A stretch of DNA of 64,000 nt, from positions 682,001 to 746,000 of the forward strand of contig CM037792.1 of assembly GCA_021229015.1 (NCBI GenBank), in the 5' to 3' direction. Within the stretch, counting starts at the first letter, position 1. Each line of letters starts with the position of its first letter. Positions 1 through 12,949 of this stretch are shown piece after piece. The DNA is from Solen grandis (taxonomy: Eukaryota > Mollusca > Bivalvia > Adapedonta > Solenidae). The position numbers and the translations under genes are program-made. Under the pieces are notes generated by a model. That model had not been told where the DNA came from. It worked only from the letters and a program-made list of their open reading frames with translations, and made no database searches.

Positions 1-3000
1 TCGACGAGTTCAGTAGATTGTTGCGCCGGTGATTATGGGACAACTTCAAACACGGTTGCCTCATCCGCACACGTAGTTTTTTGTGACCTAACACAAGCTA
101 CAACATTGTTTTTTTTTCTTCTCGAAACAGGTTTGATTGTTTTCATTATTACAGATCAAAACTCAGTTTTGCCCAGTCAATATCTAAAATCTTGATTTTA
201 TTTTAGATAGCAATATTCATTTTGCCGAAAGATAGTATTGACGAGAAGAGTAAATATCAGAAATAATTTGAAAATTGATCTTCGACGGTTGATATTGAAA
301 ATCAACCTAGTGGGGTGACATCGTTTTCTTTCTGAAACTGAAATATTTTGTTTATGATGATATTGAAATTAATTTTTGGTTTAAAATTAGATGATTAACA
401 AAAAGTTTATAAGGATTGTTAGAACTGATTAATTCAGCTTTAGGCCACGTATCCCTTATCATCATTGCACAAATAGATTACTAAATAATAATTTAGCATC
501 CCTTGAATTAGCAATCCCGCTGTTATATTAATTGCATTTATTTTTTATTATCTCTCAATAAATTGCTTATTATAGTTTTCTGCAAGTTTGAGGTCGATTT
601 AAAACGGTCATGGTAGCTATTTTGATGGTAGTAACTCTGACAGATTGCATATTATAAGATCAAATTTGGACACTATTATATTTTTACAGTTGAAAGTGTA
701 TAATTATGAATAAGATACATGTATCACAAATTGATCTATCAAGCTAACTTGATACATAATGTGTATTTCAGCTCGATTTACCTTACAATACCTTATTTCA
801 AACTTAATTTATTTTACTTCGATTGGAAAAACAAAATCTTACAGCTAACATTTATCCCTTTCGACGGTTCCAAGGTTGGACTAGTACTTTGCGCTGATTC
901 ACGACATCCTTACAACATCTAAAACTTCTTCAAATACAGTAAAAATCTTAATAACAAGATGGTCTGAAAATTATGGTATTAAGTGAGGTGGTGGCTATAT
1001 ATGTAGTTTTACCGTACAACTGGGAATCGCCCATTACACCTTTAAACAAAGTATCTAAGTTTTCTGAAGATAGATATGCTTTTAATGGAAGAAAAATGAA
1101 TACCAATATGTTCGCAGACATAGCAGAGTGTACATCATAACTATAATTATAAAAGGAAATAATATACATAAATTCGATAATAATTTGAATTCTATGCACC
1201 AATAATACTCTATGAAAAATGTCATAAATTCGAATTGTCTGAAGGAGTAAATCACGGACAGTAGACACAATCTACAGAGTATAGGGTCGGGTGCCAGGGG
1301 GCGCTGGTAATAAAATGATAAATGGAACATTTATTTATGGTAAAGGGTACTCTAATCAAATTATGTAAAACGTATATATACGGGATATGTAATATATTGA
1401 ACTTGTAGCTATAAACGGCTGTGGTACTAACAATTAAATGTTAACATGTCCATTATTTTTCAAAGAGAGTGTTTCAAATTTTGTTAGATTTGGAGGAAGA
1501 TAATCCATTTAAGTTAACATTGAATATATGGGAAATATACAAATACTTTCAAAATGTAAAAATGAATTTGAATGTTGAGAAAAACTCACGGAAGAAAGTC
1601 ACATTACATTATTCTGTTTTAAATTTCATAAATCAATCCAAACCTGACCATAGAAACGTGGAGATATTCTCTATTAAAGTTTTCAGGAAAGATAATTTAT
1701 GAAACCAAAATTATCAGGGGAGGTAATCAATAGAACAAAACATTAGATCTTGTCAACATAACCCTTGGTTTTTCATGAATGTTTTTGGTTGAATTGATGG
1801 CTTAAGCACTTGTAGAGAACAGTCACTTTACTCATTGCCCTCTCTGACATAATGCAACACAGGTAAAGATCTTATTCTAACAAATCTTTTTCAAACAAGA
1901 GCATCCCCGTGGCAACTAGTGCTTCAGATTGCCTTATTTGCAAATTTTCGATCAATAGTACTCATTATTTCTGTATATCTTGCTACACTGACGCTGAATT
2001 GCTTCTTATTTATCTTATTTGCTTGAAAAATGTATTTCATTTCATGCAATATATAATTTGGATAAACCAAAGGCAAAAAGCTAGAGCTGTAAAATGAATA
2101 AATATCTTATGTAAATTACCATTCGTTTATGCCACAATGTAGAAATCAAAATTGAAAATGTAAAATAATGAATAACAACAATCAGGGTTATTTTAGAAGT
2201 AATAGGTATTAGAAACAGAATGAATGCAATTATTCCCTACATTAACGACTGTATTGCATGTTGGAATATCATTTTACTTTGTTTTGATTGATAAAGAAGA
2301 ATGCTAAATAAACAGCACGGCATCTCCTCTTTCCTAGAAGCACAATAGTTAATTCTTACCCAAGAAAGAACAATTCACGAGGAAGCCAGCAATCAATCGA
2401 CAACCAGAACGCTCCGTATTCTGTGATATATTAGTTTTGAGTGACAGCGAAGTTGATTGCATTGTCAAATGGCAGCATCAATTGTTATATTTGTGTTGTC
2501 ACACGACAAGATACGATCTATTGTGTCACTTCTGGAATTGAATCTTGTATATCACGTATGACACATCCCAACCTCCCCCCAGTCGGCTGCCATAAATCAG
2601 TCGTGTTCCGGAATTGGTTGCTGGACATAAACCGACAGCGATAACGACATCCGCAAAGCGGATAGCGGTCAAATAAACCGGATTGCCCCTTTGACAGGAG
2701 AAAGGTTTATGATGCAGACTTATTTACAGATACAGTGTTCATGGTCTCTTGAAATATTGCAACTTTACAAAATCTTAGAACTGTTTTCAGATTTGGTCTG
2801 ACAGAATAATTCCAATGCTGCCAAGTTTATGTATGTTTGGAGCTTCTACTTCAGCCTCATGTCTTTCTCGAATTCATTGTTTGAAATTTCATTTAATGCG
2901 ATGCTTTATAATCTCCTCCAACATGGTCAAGGCTGCCAGACGTGTACCAGGTCACACGTCACATTAACAGGCTTCCGCAAAGTGTTGTCTCTTCATGTTA

Positions 3001-3059
3001 CTTTTTATATCGTATCATTTTTGGCCAAAAGTTGCTTTAACCTGACATGCGTAAGAAAA
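1..3059. other. Single-copy AT-rich noncoding DNA
   Basis: Nothing here is recognisable as a gene. Open frames are under 110 codons, overlap on both strands and match no family I know. CpG dinucleotides are frequent (about two dozen in the first kilobase by eye). The stretch 2,390-2,720 is less AT-rich and holds homeodomain-like and TGACAG-like words, so it may be regulatory, but that is only a guess. A SINE tail fragment lies within it and is listed separately. Confidence 0.5.
849..895 (-). mobile_element. SINE-B tail fragment
   Basis: Read on the minus strand, this segment shares the run AGTACTnGTCCAACC, then GGAACCGT and GAAAGGGATAA, with the 3' part of the longer copies at 31,315-31,470 and 49,318-49,435. 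There is no clear tRNA-like head next to it, so it is either 5' truncated or too diverged upstream. The call rests only on similarity within the window. Confidence 0.5.
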
Positions 3060-4800
3060 TAAGTTACAGTTGCTATTTGACAGTACAGCTGTATCTCTAA
3101 TACGGTCTCAAGTGAAAAATTATAGCTGCAACCGAATGTAGTTGCAATTGTATCATACATATAGTCACAAGTGTAAGTATATGCATTTGTATCTGCATTG
3201 TAGTCATAAATGTAACTACAATGTTGCAATTGTATCTAAAATATAGTCACAATTGTAATGTATTTTTGCTGTTGTATCTTACATATAATCACAATTGTTA
3301 GTATATTGTTTAAATTTGATCTGAAATACAGTCAAAATGTAAGTACATAGTTGCAACTACATTTGTAACAAAGATATAGCTGCAAATGAATATAGTTGCA
3401 ATAGTATCTTAATATAGTCATACGTGGAAGTATTCTGTTGCAATTTTATCTTAAATAGTCATACGTGAAAGTTTATTGTTGCAATTGTATCTTGAATATA
3501 GTTACAAGTGGAAGTATTGTTGCAATTGTATCTTGAATATAGTTACAAGTGGAAGCGTATTGTTGCAATTGTATCTTGAATATAGTTACAAGTGGAAGCG
3601 TATTGTTGCAATTGTTTGCAATTGTATTTAATATAGTTACAAGTGGAAGTATTGTTGCAATTGTATCTTAAATATAGTCACAAGTGAAGTATATTGTTGC
3701 AATTGTATCTTAAATATAGTTACAAGTGGAAGTATATTGTTGCAATTGTATCTAATATAGTCACAAGTGAAAGAATATTGTTGCAATTGTATCTTGAATA
3801 TAGTTACAAGTGGAAGCGTATTGTTGCAATTGTATCTTAAATATAGTCACAAGTGAAAGTATATTGTTGCAATTGTATCTTGAATATAGTTACAAGTGGA
3901 AGTATATTGTTGCAATTGTATCTAGAATATAGTCACAAGTGAAAGTATATTGTTGCAATTGTATCTTGAATATAGTTACAAGTGGAAGTATATTGTTGCA
4001 ATTGTATCTTAAATATAGTTACAAGTGGAAGTATATTGTTGCAATTGTATCTTAAATATAGTCACAAGTGGAAGTTTATTGTTGCAATTGTATCTTAAAT
4101 ATGGTCACAAGTGGAAGTATATTGTTGCAATTGTATCTTAAATATGGTCACAAGTGGAAGTATATTGTTGCAATTGTATCTTAAATATAGTCACAAGTGG
4201 AAGTATATTGTTGCAATTGTATCTTAAATATAGTTACAAGTGGAAGTATATTGTTGCAATTGTATGTTAAATATAGTTACAAGTGGAAGTATATTGTTGC
4301 AATTGTATGTTAAATATAGTTACAAGTGGAAGTATATTGTTGCAATTGTATGTTAAATATAGTCACAAGTGGAAGTATATTGTTGCAATTGTATGTTAAA
4401 TATAGTTACAAGTGGAAGTATATTGTTGCAATTGTATCTTGAATATAGTTACAAGTGGAAGTATATTGTTGCAATTGTATCTTAAATATAGTTACAAGTG
4501 GAAGTATATTGTTGCAATTGTATCTTAAATATAGTCACAAGTGGAAGTATATTGTTGCAATTGTATGTTAAATATAGTTACAAGTGGAAGTATATTGTTG
4601 CAATTGTATCTTAAATATAGTTACAAGTGGAAGTATATTGTTGCAACTGTATCTCAAACATAGCCACACACGTGTAAGTATGTAGTTGCAACTACATGTG
4701 TAACATAGACATAGCTGTAACTGCCTATTTTCATTAGCAACAATATTTGTTACAACATCTGAGATTAAGTTGCAACTATGAATTTTCAGTAGCAACAGTG
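3060..4800. repeat. 43-bp satellite array with degenerate edges
   Basis: A tandem array with a 43-bp period; for example TTGTTGCAAT recurs at 4,208 and 4,251. The unit is built from AGTTACAAGTGGAAGTATAT, then TGTTGCAATTGTATCTTAAA and TAT. Units from about 3,470 to 4,660 are nearly identical. Those at 3,060-3,465 and 4,660-4,800 are increasingly diverged. Both edges carry an AGTTGCAACTACAT(T/G)TGTAAC variant absent from the core. The period is not a multiple of three and frames are broken, so it is noncoding. Overlapping short frames inside are artefacts. Confidence 0.95.
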
Positions 4801-5700
4801 TTTTATTAAACCTGTCAGGTTTGACCAAAATGGGTTCGGTTTGTATTTGAAAGTATGCACATCTGTAAATATCGCAAAGTAAAGAAAATCTGTACAAGTT
4901 TCACCAAATTACTTACTTTTCCTCAGCTGAATTTCTGAGGATATCTAAAACCATGGAATCAGTCTAGAAGATATATATGGTTTTCGATGTGATTTATTCA
5001 ATAAAAATGGTCATGAATTAATAATAGAAAACTTGGATAAATAGCACGGGTATCCCATAAAAAGATATATCACTACTCGCGTGTAGTACTCAACAGTCGA
5101 GATAAAGTCATGATGTCGGCTTGCTTACATTTATTAAGATAATTTTGCCAATCAAAATTTGGAACCACTCCTCATTTACAAGTGTCGGATTATTTTTTAA
5201 AGACATGCATGCACAACTATATATCATATACATGTACTGTTTAGCTCGAAATTCAAAGACTTATATGGTACACATTTATTATCCAGTCATTAGTGGTATG
5301 ATATACTTTGCAGATACCATACCTAGTCACAGTGTAGGGTCACAGGGGCATGGTACCACACGCAAATATCCATAATACCTCCTGACGTCACTCACGGGAT
5401 ACCACACTGATCTTCAGATATTACCTAACGATAATGGGCGACTTGTTTTACTGTTTGATCTCATGTGAAAATTAACAGTGTAAATCCAGAACAGAACAAG
5501 CTTCTTTAATTTAGTTAACATGTAAGGCATACATGCATTATTTCGGGTATTTTTGCGTTAAAAGCCCAACAGGCCCGTGTGAAATGCATCGTCGGAAACA
5601 TAGTTTCTTTGTCAACCGTGGGTTAAGCAAACCTAAGCAAAACTTTCCTTTGGCATTTAAGAATAACAGAATGCTGTCTTGATTTAGGCTAATTACGTAT
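4801..5700. other. AT-rich noncoding spacer
   Basis: No gene, RNA or clear repeat is visible. A part near 5,280-5,420 faintly resembles the core of SINE-A on the minus strand (a CTAGGTATGGTAT-like word), too weakly to call. Confidence 0.35.
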
Positions 5701-5719
5701 TTGTATTAGTTGCTTCCAA

Positions 5720-5935
5720 GTATTGTTGGCAGAAATCGTGTTTCGCACCATAGTCTATATCAATGAAAGCGAAGCAAGACAGCACACCTGGTACCGTTCT
5801 TCAACGATTTCCGTATCGTGAAATGAAAGCCAGAAGTTCTTCTTTTCTCTGTCGGGACCGGGGATCGAACCACGTCCTTTCGTTCAGGAGATGGACCTCT
5901 AAACACTTGGCCACTAGGAGTTGTTTTACCAGAGA
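5720..5935 (-). mobile_element. tRNA-derived SINE or tRNA pseudogene
   Basis: On the minus strand there is a strong pol III box A (TGGCCAAGTGTTTAG at 5,899-5,913) followed by a box B (GGTTCGATCCCC at 5,860-5,871), spaced as in a tRNA gene. The T-stem does not pair well, so a working tRNA is unlikely. The 3' extent to about 5,720 is a guess. It is not obviously the same family as the SINE-A or SINE-B copies here. Confidence 0.55.
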
Positions 5936-7964
5936 CGTCTATAGAGTTTATATTGCAGAATAATTTTGATTCGGTGCGAGCCGCACCTATTCATTCTATC
6001 TATTCTGTACCTTGAATCCCCAAAATAGCAGATATATATTTTGTGATACGAAACGACTGTTTGTCTTAAAAGGCCTACACAATTGCCTGAAAAAAAGAAA
6101 TGTAAAGAGTTATGTACTAAATAATCCTAATATTCATTTTCGGGAATGCATTTGCGTTAAATACGTCGCATCCGATTGTCGATTTCGGTTAGATTTTGAA
6201 ATTTAACCTCCTAAAAGCGCATAATATTCGAGACATACGGCTTTAAAATTTACACATCACGGAATTCATGCATAAAATACAAATCACGGTGGTGGGAATA
6301 AAAATAAAATTTATGTCGTAACCAGCGGTTAATACCGAAGCATATCAAATCGCAGACGTTATTCAGATAATTATGGGCCTAAGATGGAATTAAATGTTGC
6401 ATTCGATTTTAAGTTCCGTCAATTACTTCAAACTAAATCTCATTTTTGAAGTTTATTGCCGAAGTAAAGCGATTAAATGCAGAATAACGAGTAATAAATT
6501 CGTCAAATATATTTGAGATTGGGAGAAACACACTTGTGTTTCGTGTTAGATTTAAAGTGTTATGATCTATGTCGTGATTCAGAATAATTGAACCCTTGGT
6601 TCCTTTAATTCCGCCTCTTTTTTGTCTTTTTTTAATACTTATAATTCGCCTGGAAACGAAATTACCGAGCCTTTTGGCAATTTAGTTCATCATAAATTCT
6701 AATAGAAATAAAGTTACCTCCCCTTTTTGGCAGAACTATATCCAAATTGCAGTATAAAAACCTAGATAATCTTAAAAAAAAATTGTCACACAAATGAATT
6801 AAATTAGTCAAATGAAAAGTGACAACGAAAACAAAAGTAGAACAATTAATGCTACCCCACGGTATTGATATGGAACCCAGAATCCGTCTTGTGACAAATC
6901 TACATAGCGATTTCATCTAAGTTTTCAAAATAAAAAATAAGCATTTTCACAATATTTATATGACATTCATTTTTAATTACCGTTGGTTCATTTCCATATG
7001 TATGTATGCAAACCAAAAATGGTTTTAGTCATGTTGCAAAAGTATTGTAGTTTTTCGAAGTTTCATATTTTCGTGTGTGTGTGTGTGTTTTCGTAGAGTC
7101 AATAATCCAATTCTTAATATATAAAATATAAACAGTTACAATCGTTCCATGACAAATCTGAAGCTGATCGTCGTCTTTCCTGAGGTTTATGATAATCAAG
7201 AGACCACATGCCCTACTGGAATTAGTACGATAACATACTGGAAATATAACGTATATGTTTCCGTTTTGTAGGTTTTTAACAAACTCCTTAAATATCTTTT
7301 TTATAGAATCAAATTAATGTTAAGAAAAAAACGTGTTTTTTTTCCTTCACCGTCGGAAACCCACGAGCAACTTACTCTGTTACTCTCCATACATCGCTGA
7401 CAGATGTAATGAAACATAATAAGCAGTCGTGGGTATCCGGCGATAGGGCATTCGTATATCAGCATTGTTGAATATATTGAATCCGTGAACATTGAATATC
7501 AAGTGTTAAATAAGCAACAACGGCGTTCTAAAACCTTGCTTACTTCTATAATAATTATATGGCATTCCATTCTGTTTTGTAGAAAACGACTGATGTTTGT
7601 ACCATACCATTGTGTCATCCGTTTATGATATGCCTTCTGTCAGCGTAACGTTCTAATGTTATTTGTTAATTTCATTTATAAACGTGTATATCTGGAATCA
7701 CAATCTCTGAAATACCTACACTGGTTTAATTAGTTTAATTATATTCGAGCCGAAGTAATAATCGGTTAATCTCTTTCTGACATAGGAAACAAACCTAATT
7801 TTGAATCAATCCGATATTGTATTATTGTCCTGTTTATCTCCCTTTAAAAAGTGTACACTATCACTTAAGGTCACATTCAGCATAAAAATAGAAAAGTCTG
7901 AGTTTCTATTCGTGGTTGAAGTTCAAGAGGTTACGACGTCAAATGGAGCGTGAATACTGCAGGC
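5936..7964. other. AT-rich noncoding DNA
   Basis: No supported gene. A (GT)n stretch occurs around 7,070-7,090. Short open frames on both strands have no recognisable domains. Confidence 0.45.
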
Positions 7965-8115
7965 GCCGGTGTTTCGTGGCAGAGTACACTGAACTCGGGA
8001 TTCGAAGGTTGTGGGTTCAAGTAGCGTTTTATCACACCGTCTGATTCCTCCAAGTGTAAAGTGGATCCGGGTTAGTACAAGAGTTTACGTTTGCCCTGTA
8101 AATTTGAGAAAAAAA
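7965..8115 (+). mobile_element. tRNA-derived SINE-like copy
   Basis: A box A-like word (TGGCAGAGTACA from 7,977) and a box B-like word (GTGGGTTCAAG at 8,011-8,021) are spaced about 35 bases apart. An A-rich stretch ends the segment near 8,110. This layout suits a short tRNA-derived SINE. No second copy of this body was seen in the window, so the call rests on the promoter boxes and the A tail. Confidence 0.45.
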
Positions 8116-9904
8116 AAGTTAAGAAATTAACTCACATTCTAAACTATTTTTAGATCAATTTAGAATTATATATGCATATGGCAGTCGTGTGTATGCATAT
8201 GGCACACTTTTAAATGTTATCAATATATAAATCTATCACTGTAACTTAAATTATTGAATAGTCGTTGTTTGAAAATTACAGTTTACAGTTGAACTTAACT
8301 TATAGTTGAAATCATTCAAACACCACAGTAACACAGTTAACACACTCCATTATACTGTAATACATGTACACAGTTTGTAGCTTTCATTAAGAATGATTTA
8401 AGTTAAGAATTAAACATTTTTAAAGAAATAGTGGCGTTTCTTCATATGGAATTCAGTTATCGTATTTGGTACAAGTAATTAAACCTTGTGTTCAACCTTT
8501 GAACCTTTCATATTCCAAGTTGCTGCTCTTACTGTGTGGTATCAAACTCTTGACCCACAATCATTATCCGAAGAGGCTGCAATTTGTGCCATCTGTAACT
8601 AATATCGGTGCCATTCTACTGAACTTAATAGATTCGCGTCACAATAACATGTCAAAGGCAAATCATTCGCACTACAATTTCTACTAACAAGGCCGCTGTA
8701 ATGACAAAGGACGAACCTATAACTCATTAGCTTATCTCCTTGGTGCGTATTGAATGCCCTCTTATTACACGGCTGTTGCATGTTCCACCAGCGCACTTCG
8801 AACATATGCTAGTCTTCTGTCACTGTCGGGAGAGCGAAAACAAATTGGAAGTGTTGAAAAGCTTCATACCTCCAGCGTGATGAATACAGCGCAATTGACG
8901 TTTAAACAGCATCGCTGACAGGTCTGACGTTGATTTAGTCTTAGAGTAAGGTTTAAATGACAGACCTGATGAAAGATAGGTACAAAAATATGATGGACGA
9001 ACGCCAGGTGATGGCAGGCTAGCAGTCATTTCGGCTCGCTACACCGGTGGTTCGGATCCTGCATGGGGTGCGCGCATTAATCGGTGATATAAAATAGTGC
9101 GCTACTAGGTATAGCGTTTCTGCTTGTTTGCGTTGCACATTTATGTTCCCGCAGCAGGAGGGGTCGGTGCAGATAATGTATCAACTTCACGTGGTGTCTA
9201 TAAAAACACACACCGTATAATTAACGAAAACAAGCTGTTTCTTTTAACATTACTTTTGACAAAATAATGAATGTGCTTGTCTGACAATTCCTGCGCACTG
9301 TACCTGTTGGCATATTATTTATTTCCAATGTTTTAAAATTTCAGGCAATAAGCGTAAAGGGTAGGTTATATTTAACAAAACAAGGTAGCTGCGGATAGTG
9401 CCGCCATTAATGACACTCTAGAGAAAAATGGCTGACGGCGTTTCGCAATTAAATCTGTGTTTTATAATTAATCCTTCTGACAGTTTCTGTACTTACATTT
9501 AATTACTCTTTAGTCACATATGCCATAGTTTGTAAATGGTGTGTCAGGAATATAGCAATGCACTACCAGAGCGTCTCACCAGGGGAACAACAGAAGGATT
9601 TGTTAGCCTTGCCCCTTTGTGTGCGTCTGTTTCTGGAAATGACAACTGGAGTGATAAGGAGACACGATGATATGTCACACCTTGTCGGAGACCATCAACA
9701 GCAGCTTTCGTCATCTTGTCATCAGAAAAACACACAGAATTCAAGTAAATTGAATGAAAAGAGATATGTTTTTTTCTGTTTTGAATCTGGTCCCAGTAAG
9801 AAGAAGAAGAACAACAACAACAATTTGAAGAAACTTTATACGTTATTGATATTAGTGTATACTTACATTAGCGTTTACATTAATGTATTAATAAATATCG
9901 CCAT
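8116..9904. other. Noncoding DNA with a GC-richer pocket
   Basis: Mostly AT-rich. From 9,545 to about 9,750 the base composition rises, and the sequence is open for more than 60 codons on both strands at once. The plus-strand frame (9,558-9,935) then runs through AAG/AAC runs into the SINE-A head at 9,905, so at least its 3' half is not a gene. I recognise no domain. The pocket may be an old repeat copy. Confidence 0.4.
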
Positions 9905-10168
9905 CGGTTTTGGTGGCAAAGTGATTAGACTGTAAGGTCATAGGTTCAAACCCCTGCTACATTCCAAATTCGGTATAAAATAGTACTGGTATAGATCCCA
10001 TAAGATCTATTTCAGGACTGGTTGACCCAGTGTCCGAATGTCAGGATAGTGTGACCGGATGTAGTATTATACCACATGTCTACGACGTCATATTGCAGTG
10101 AGTTTATATCTGTCTCTTGTAGACAAAAATCTCTCGGGGGGACTTAAACCAAAGCCAAAACAACAACA
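9905..10168 (+). mobile_element. SINE-A copy 1, tRNA-derived
   Basis: The head has a box A (TGGCAAAGTGA at 9,914-9,924) and a box B (GGTTCAAACCC at 9,943-9,953). The body follows the same order as the copies at 25,115 and 36,797: a TACTGGTATAG word, a CAGGAtAgTGTgACcgG word, a TACCACATGTCTA word, then CTCTCGGnGGGA and TTAAACC near the 3' end. This is the structure of a tRNA-headed SINE with a conserved body. Molluscan V-SINEs such as RUDI are a plausible relative, but that needs a database comparison. Confidence 0.8.
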
Positions 10169-12895
10169 TTCACAAAACAACAATAAAAACAAATGAACAA
10201 AACTAACATTTAATTAAGCATATAATCAATACTATACTGCGTTCATATTAATTATGTTACAAAGTGTTTTCTATATAATGTTGCTTTTACGAAATAAACC
10301 ATTGTTTCAAATGAGTGTGCTAATAATCATTATCATATTCCATATCGGCTGATTTTTAACAACTTGAAATCTTTCGCATCACCAGGTGTTTAATGGGCAG
10401 GGTATCTCATATTCCATGCAATATATTGTCATCGCTTTCGACAAATCAATGTCTATTAAGACCTGATTTATAGCTCTCACTGAATATAAAGCAAAATTAT
10501 AAGGGCAGTCTAACCAACAGCAACACGTTGTTATCGTGATCATTTATCAGCTTGCTTTCATGTTTAAAGATATATGCCTCAGCTTCAATTAGCATTTATT
10601 TTTAATAGAATGTTTTTATGCTTAAAGCACCGAAACCTTCTCTATTTATCCCTTTCACAGGGTCAATAACTGTTTATCGCCGTTATCATAAATCATTCCC
10701 CCCAGCTTTTTTTGGAATGAGATCGCCACCATATATCGCGAGTTTACAATCATATTTTACCATATTGGTGACTATACATGGCCGGGCCTGTACATGGCGA
10801 CGAAATAAGGCATAGATCATACTCCCTATCTAGCTCACTGACATATCTTCTTATTTATCCATACGCTAAGAAACATTAATTCTCTTTATGTGCGCCCGGC
10901 ATGCTGGGAAGGTTTGATAGATCCGCGGGGCTGCCATTCACAGTGTGCTGCCTTTTATGGATATGAAACGATAAATCACATGACCATAGACAATCCTATG
11001 TGGTGACTACTTTCAAATGATCTGTCCTTGTGTAAATTAAGTACTATTGCTTGTACTTACATGAGCCTCTATGAACTGACGAAAAACAATTACAAGGTTT
11101 TAAGATTAACTTGACTAGCTTGTGGCAGCATATCTGGGTGTAAGTCCGAATTTAGTTTGATTTCAGAAAATCAGAATTCTATAAAAAGAAACTCTACTAT
11201 GTAAAGGAATTTGTATGAGTTGATTGATATATTCTACATTAATCTTCAACAGATAGATAACATCAGCTAATCTGGTTAATGCTTTTCCCTTAAAATATAT
11301 AAGGACGTATATAAGGGGATTTCTTTTTGTATGTTTGCATCTGCATGATGATATAATGAATATGAAAACCCTTTATTTTCATAAGGTATATATAGACCAA
11401 CAGATATGTATGTAATCTCGATGATATTTGAAAGTTATGGTTAGACTGGCAAATCCAGTTTGACAGCATATAAAATGTATTTATCTTTCTATCCAGATTT
11501 GTTTAATAAACACAGCTATGTTTCCCATTACAAAAAGATATACACAGATCTGCGAAATATCAAACTATGATTTTAAAAGGCTGAAAACAATACAAAGTTT
11601 GTATCGGACGTGGAATGTTATTCTAAACATACCGAAGTAGGTGTGTCAATACCAAGAGATTTGGATATAGTTTGACAATATGGCTGTTTGAATGTCATGC
11701 CACCAAACTTAATTTGAATACTTAGAAAAATATTATTTCTTAGATATGTTGATTTAATACATATTAACCAAAGCAGATGTTAATTTAAAGGTGGCACTTC
11801 GTTGTTTGTGATTAATTTTATTTTTTATTATCTATTTTATTATTATTTTAGTAATCTAGTTTTATGTTTAATGCTGTGTTCAGGAGACAGGTTTCTTCTA
11901 ACCGATCCCTTCCCTATCCGACCACTGTTGCATTTCAACCTCTACTGAACTGAAATCGTAAATATCTGTCTGGGATTTGGTTAGATTATGAAAAAAGATT
12001 ATCAATATAATTTTTATAATATTCAAAATTTCACTTTGAGTTGCTTCTTTGATGAACTGGTATGAACGTTACGGTACGATCTTTATATGTATTTTAGTAC
12101 CAATAATCCCAATGTTAGAACTTATTAATTCGCCGTTGTGCGATCTGACTGGCATTTTTTATCAATTTATTTGTTAAACAGAACGATAATCATTGTGTAA
12201 CTGTTGATGAATCCCGGCATTAAAGACCGAAGCGGCGCCATCTGATATTACTAATGTTTCCTTTTCATTTCGAGAAGTGAAATGAAATTGCCATAAACAA
12301 ATGGGGTTTTTGTACGCTCAATAAATTTCACGTTAATGTTCAATATACCTTTTCTATCATGCTGCTTTTACCAAGTAATCGTATCGAATCAGCGCGATGG
12401 TAAAGGTGCTGAAAATGATGGCGATGATAAGTTTGTGATTTATTTCATCTTGATTTTCTTCATACAAAATCCACTTACGAAAATAGGACAATTATGATGT
12501 TATGCTTTGTAAGAAATAGTTTATGTTTCATGTCAAAATCTTGAAGTCTTTGTGATTAATGGTTGTTAGTTTTAAGGCTTCGTAGCGTCATAATGATTAA
12601 AGTTTATATTATACCATAAAGTTCGTCAAGGCATTTGATGATTATCGCATTTAATGAATTTCACACTGAGTCTCTAGTGAGGCTCTGATTGACTTTTAAG
12701 AGAAAGGTATTGCAGCAGAGATTAAGCAAACAAATAAATTGAAATAACTGATAAATGAAGTCTCACAGTGATTACAAAAAACATAAAGTATCAAGATGAA
12801 AAGCTGACAGGATAATGTTATAACTTTCAACAGTACATGCAATTTGGAAACAATAGGTAAGAAAGTAAGTATTTAAAACCGACATCATCTTGCAT
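10169..12895. other. Single-copy noncoding DNA with possible regulatory islands
   Basis: No gene. Two stretches stand out by motif content: 10,600-10,990 (TTTATGG, ATAAATCA and CATATTGG words, less AT-rich than its surroundings) and 12,180-12,320 (CGGCGCCATCTG, CCATAAA, and a perfect 9-base inverted repeat TTTCATTTC/GAAATGAAA at 12,263-12,287 with a 7-base loop). These words match homeobox and bHLH-type sites, but such sites are common by chance. Confidence 0.4.
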
Positions 12896-12898
12896 GTG

Positions 12899-12899
<1 letters not shown>

Positions 12900-12934
<35 letters not shown>
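12900..12934. repeat. (GA)n microsatellite
   Basis: About 17 uninterrupted GA dinucleotides. It flows into the polypurine tract that follows. Confidence 0.95.
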
Positions 12935-12937
<3 letters not shown>

Positions 12938-12949
12938 ATAATAATTTGG

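Noticed and set aside
5280..5420. Minus-strand SINE-A fragment
   Set aside because: Only a CTAGGTATGGTAT-like word matches; too little to separate from chance.
9015..9110. tRNA-like box B GGTTCGGATCC
   Set aside because: The matching box A is poor and no second copy or tail is visible.
9558..9935. 125-codon plus frame as a gene
   Set aside because: It passes through AAG/AAC runs and into the tRNA-like head of SINE-A copy 1; no domain recognised. Only its GC-richer first half is kept as a finding.
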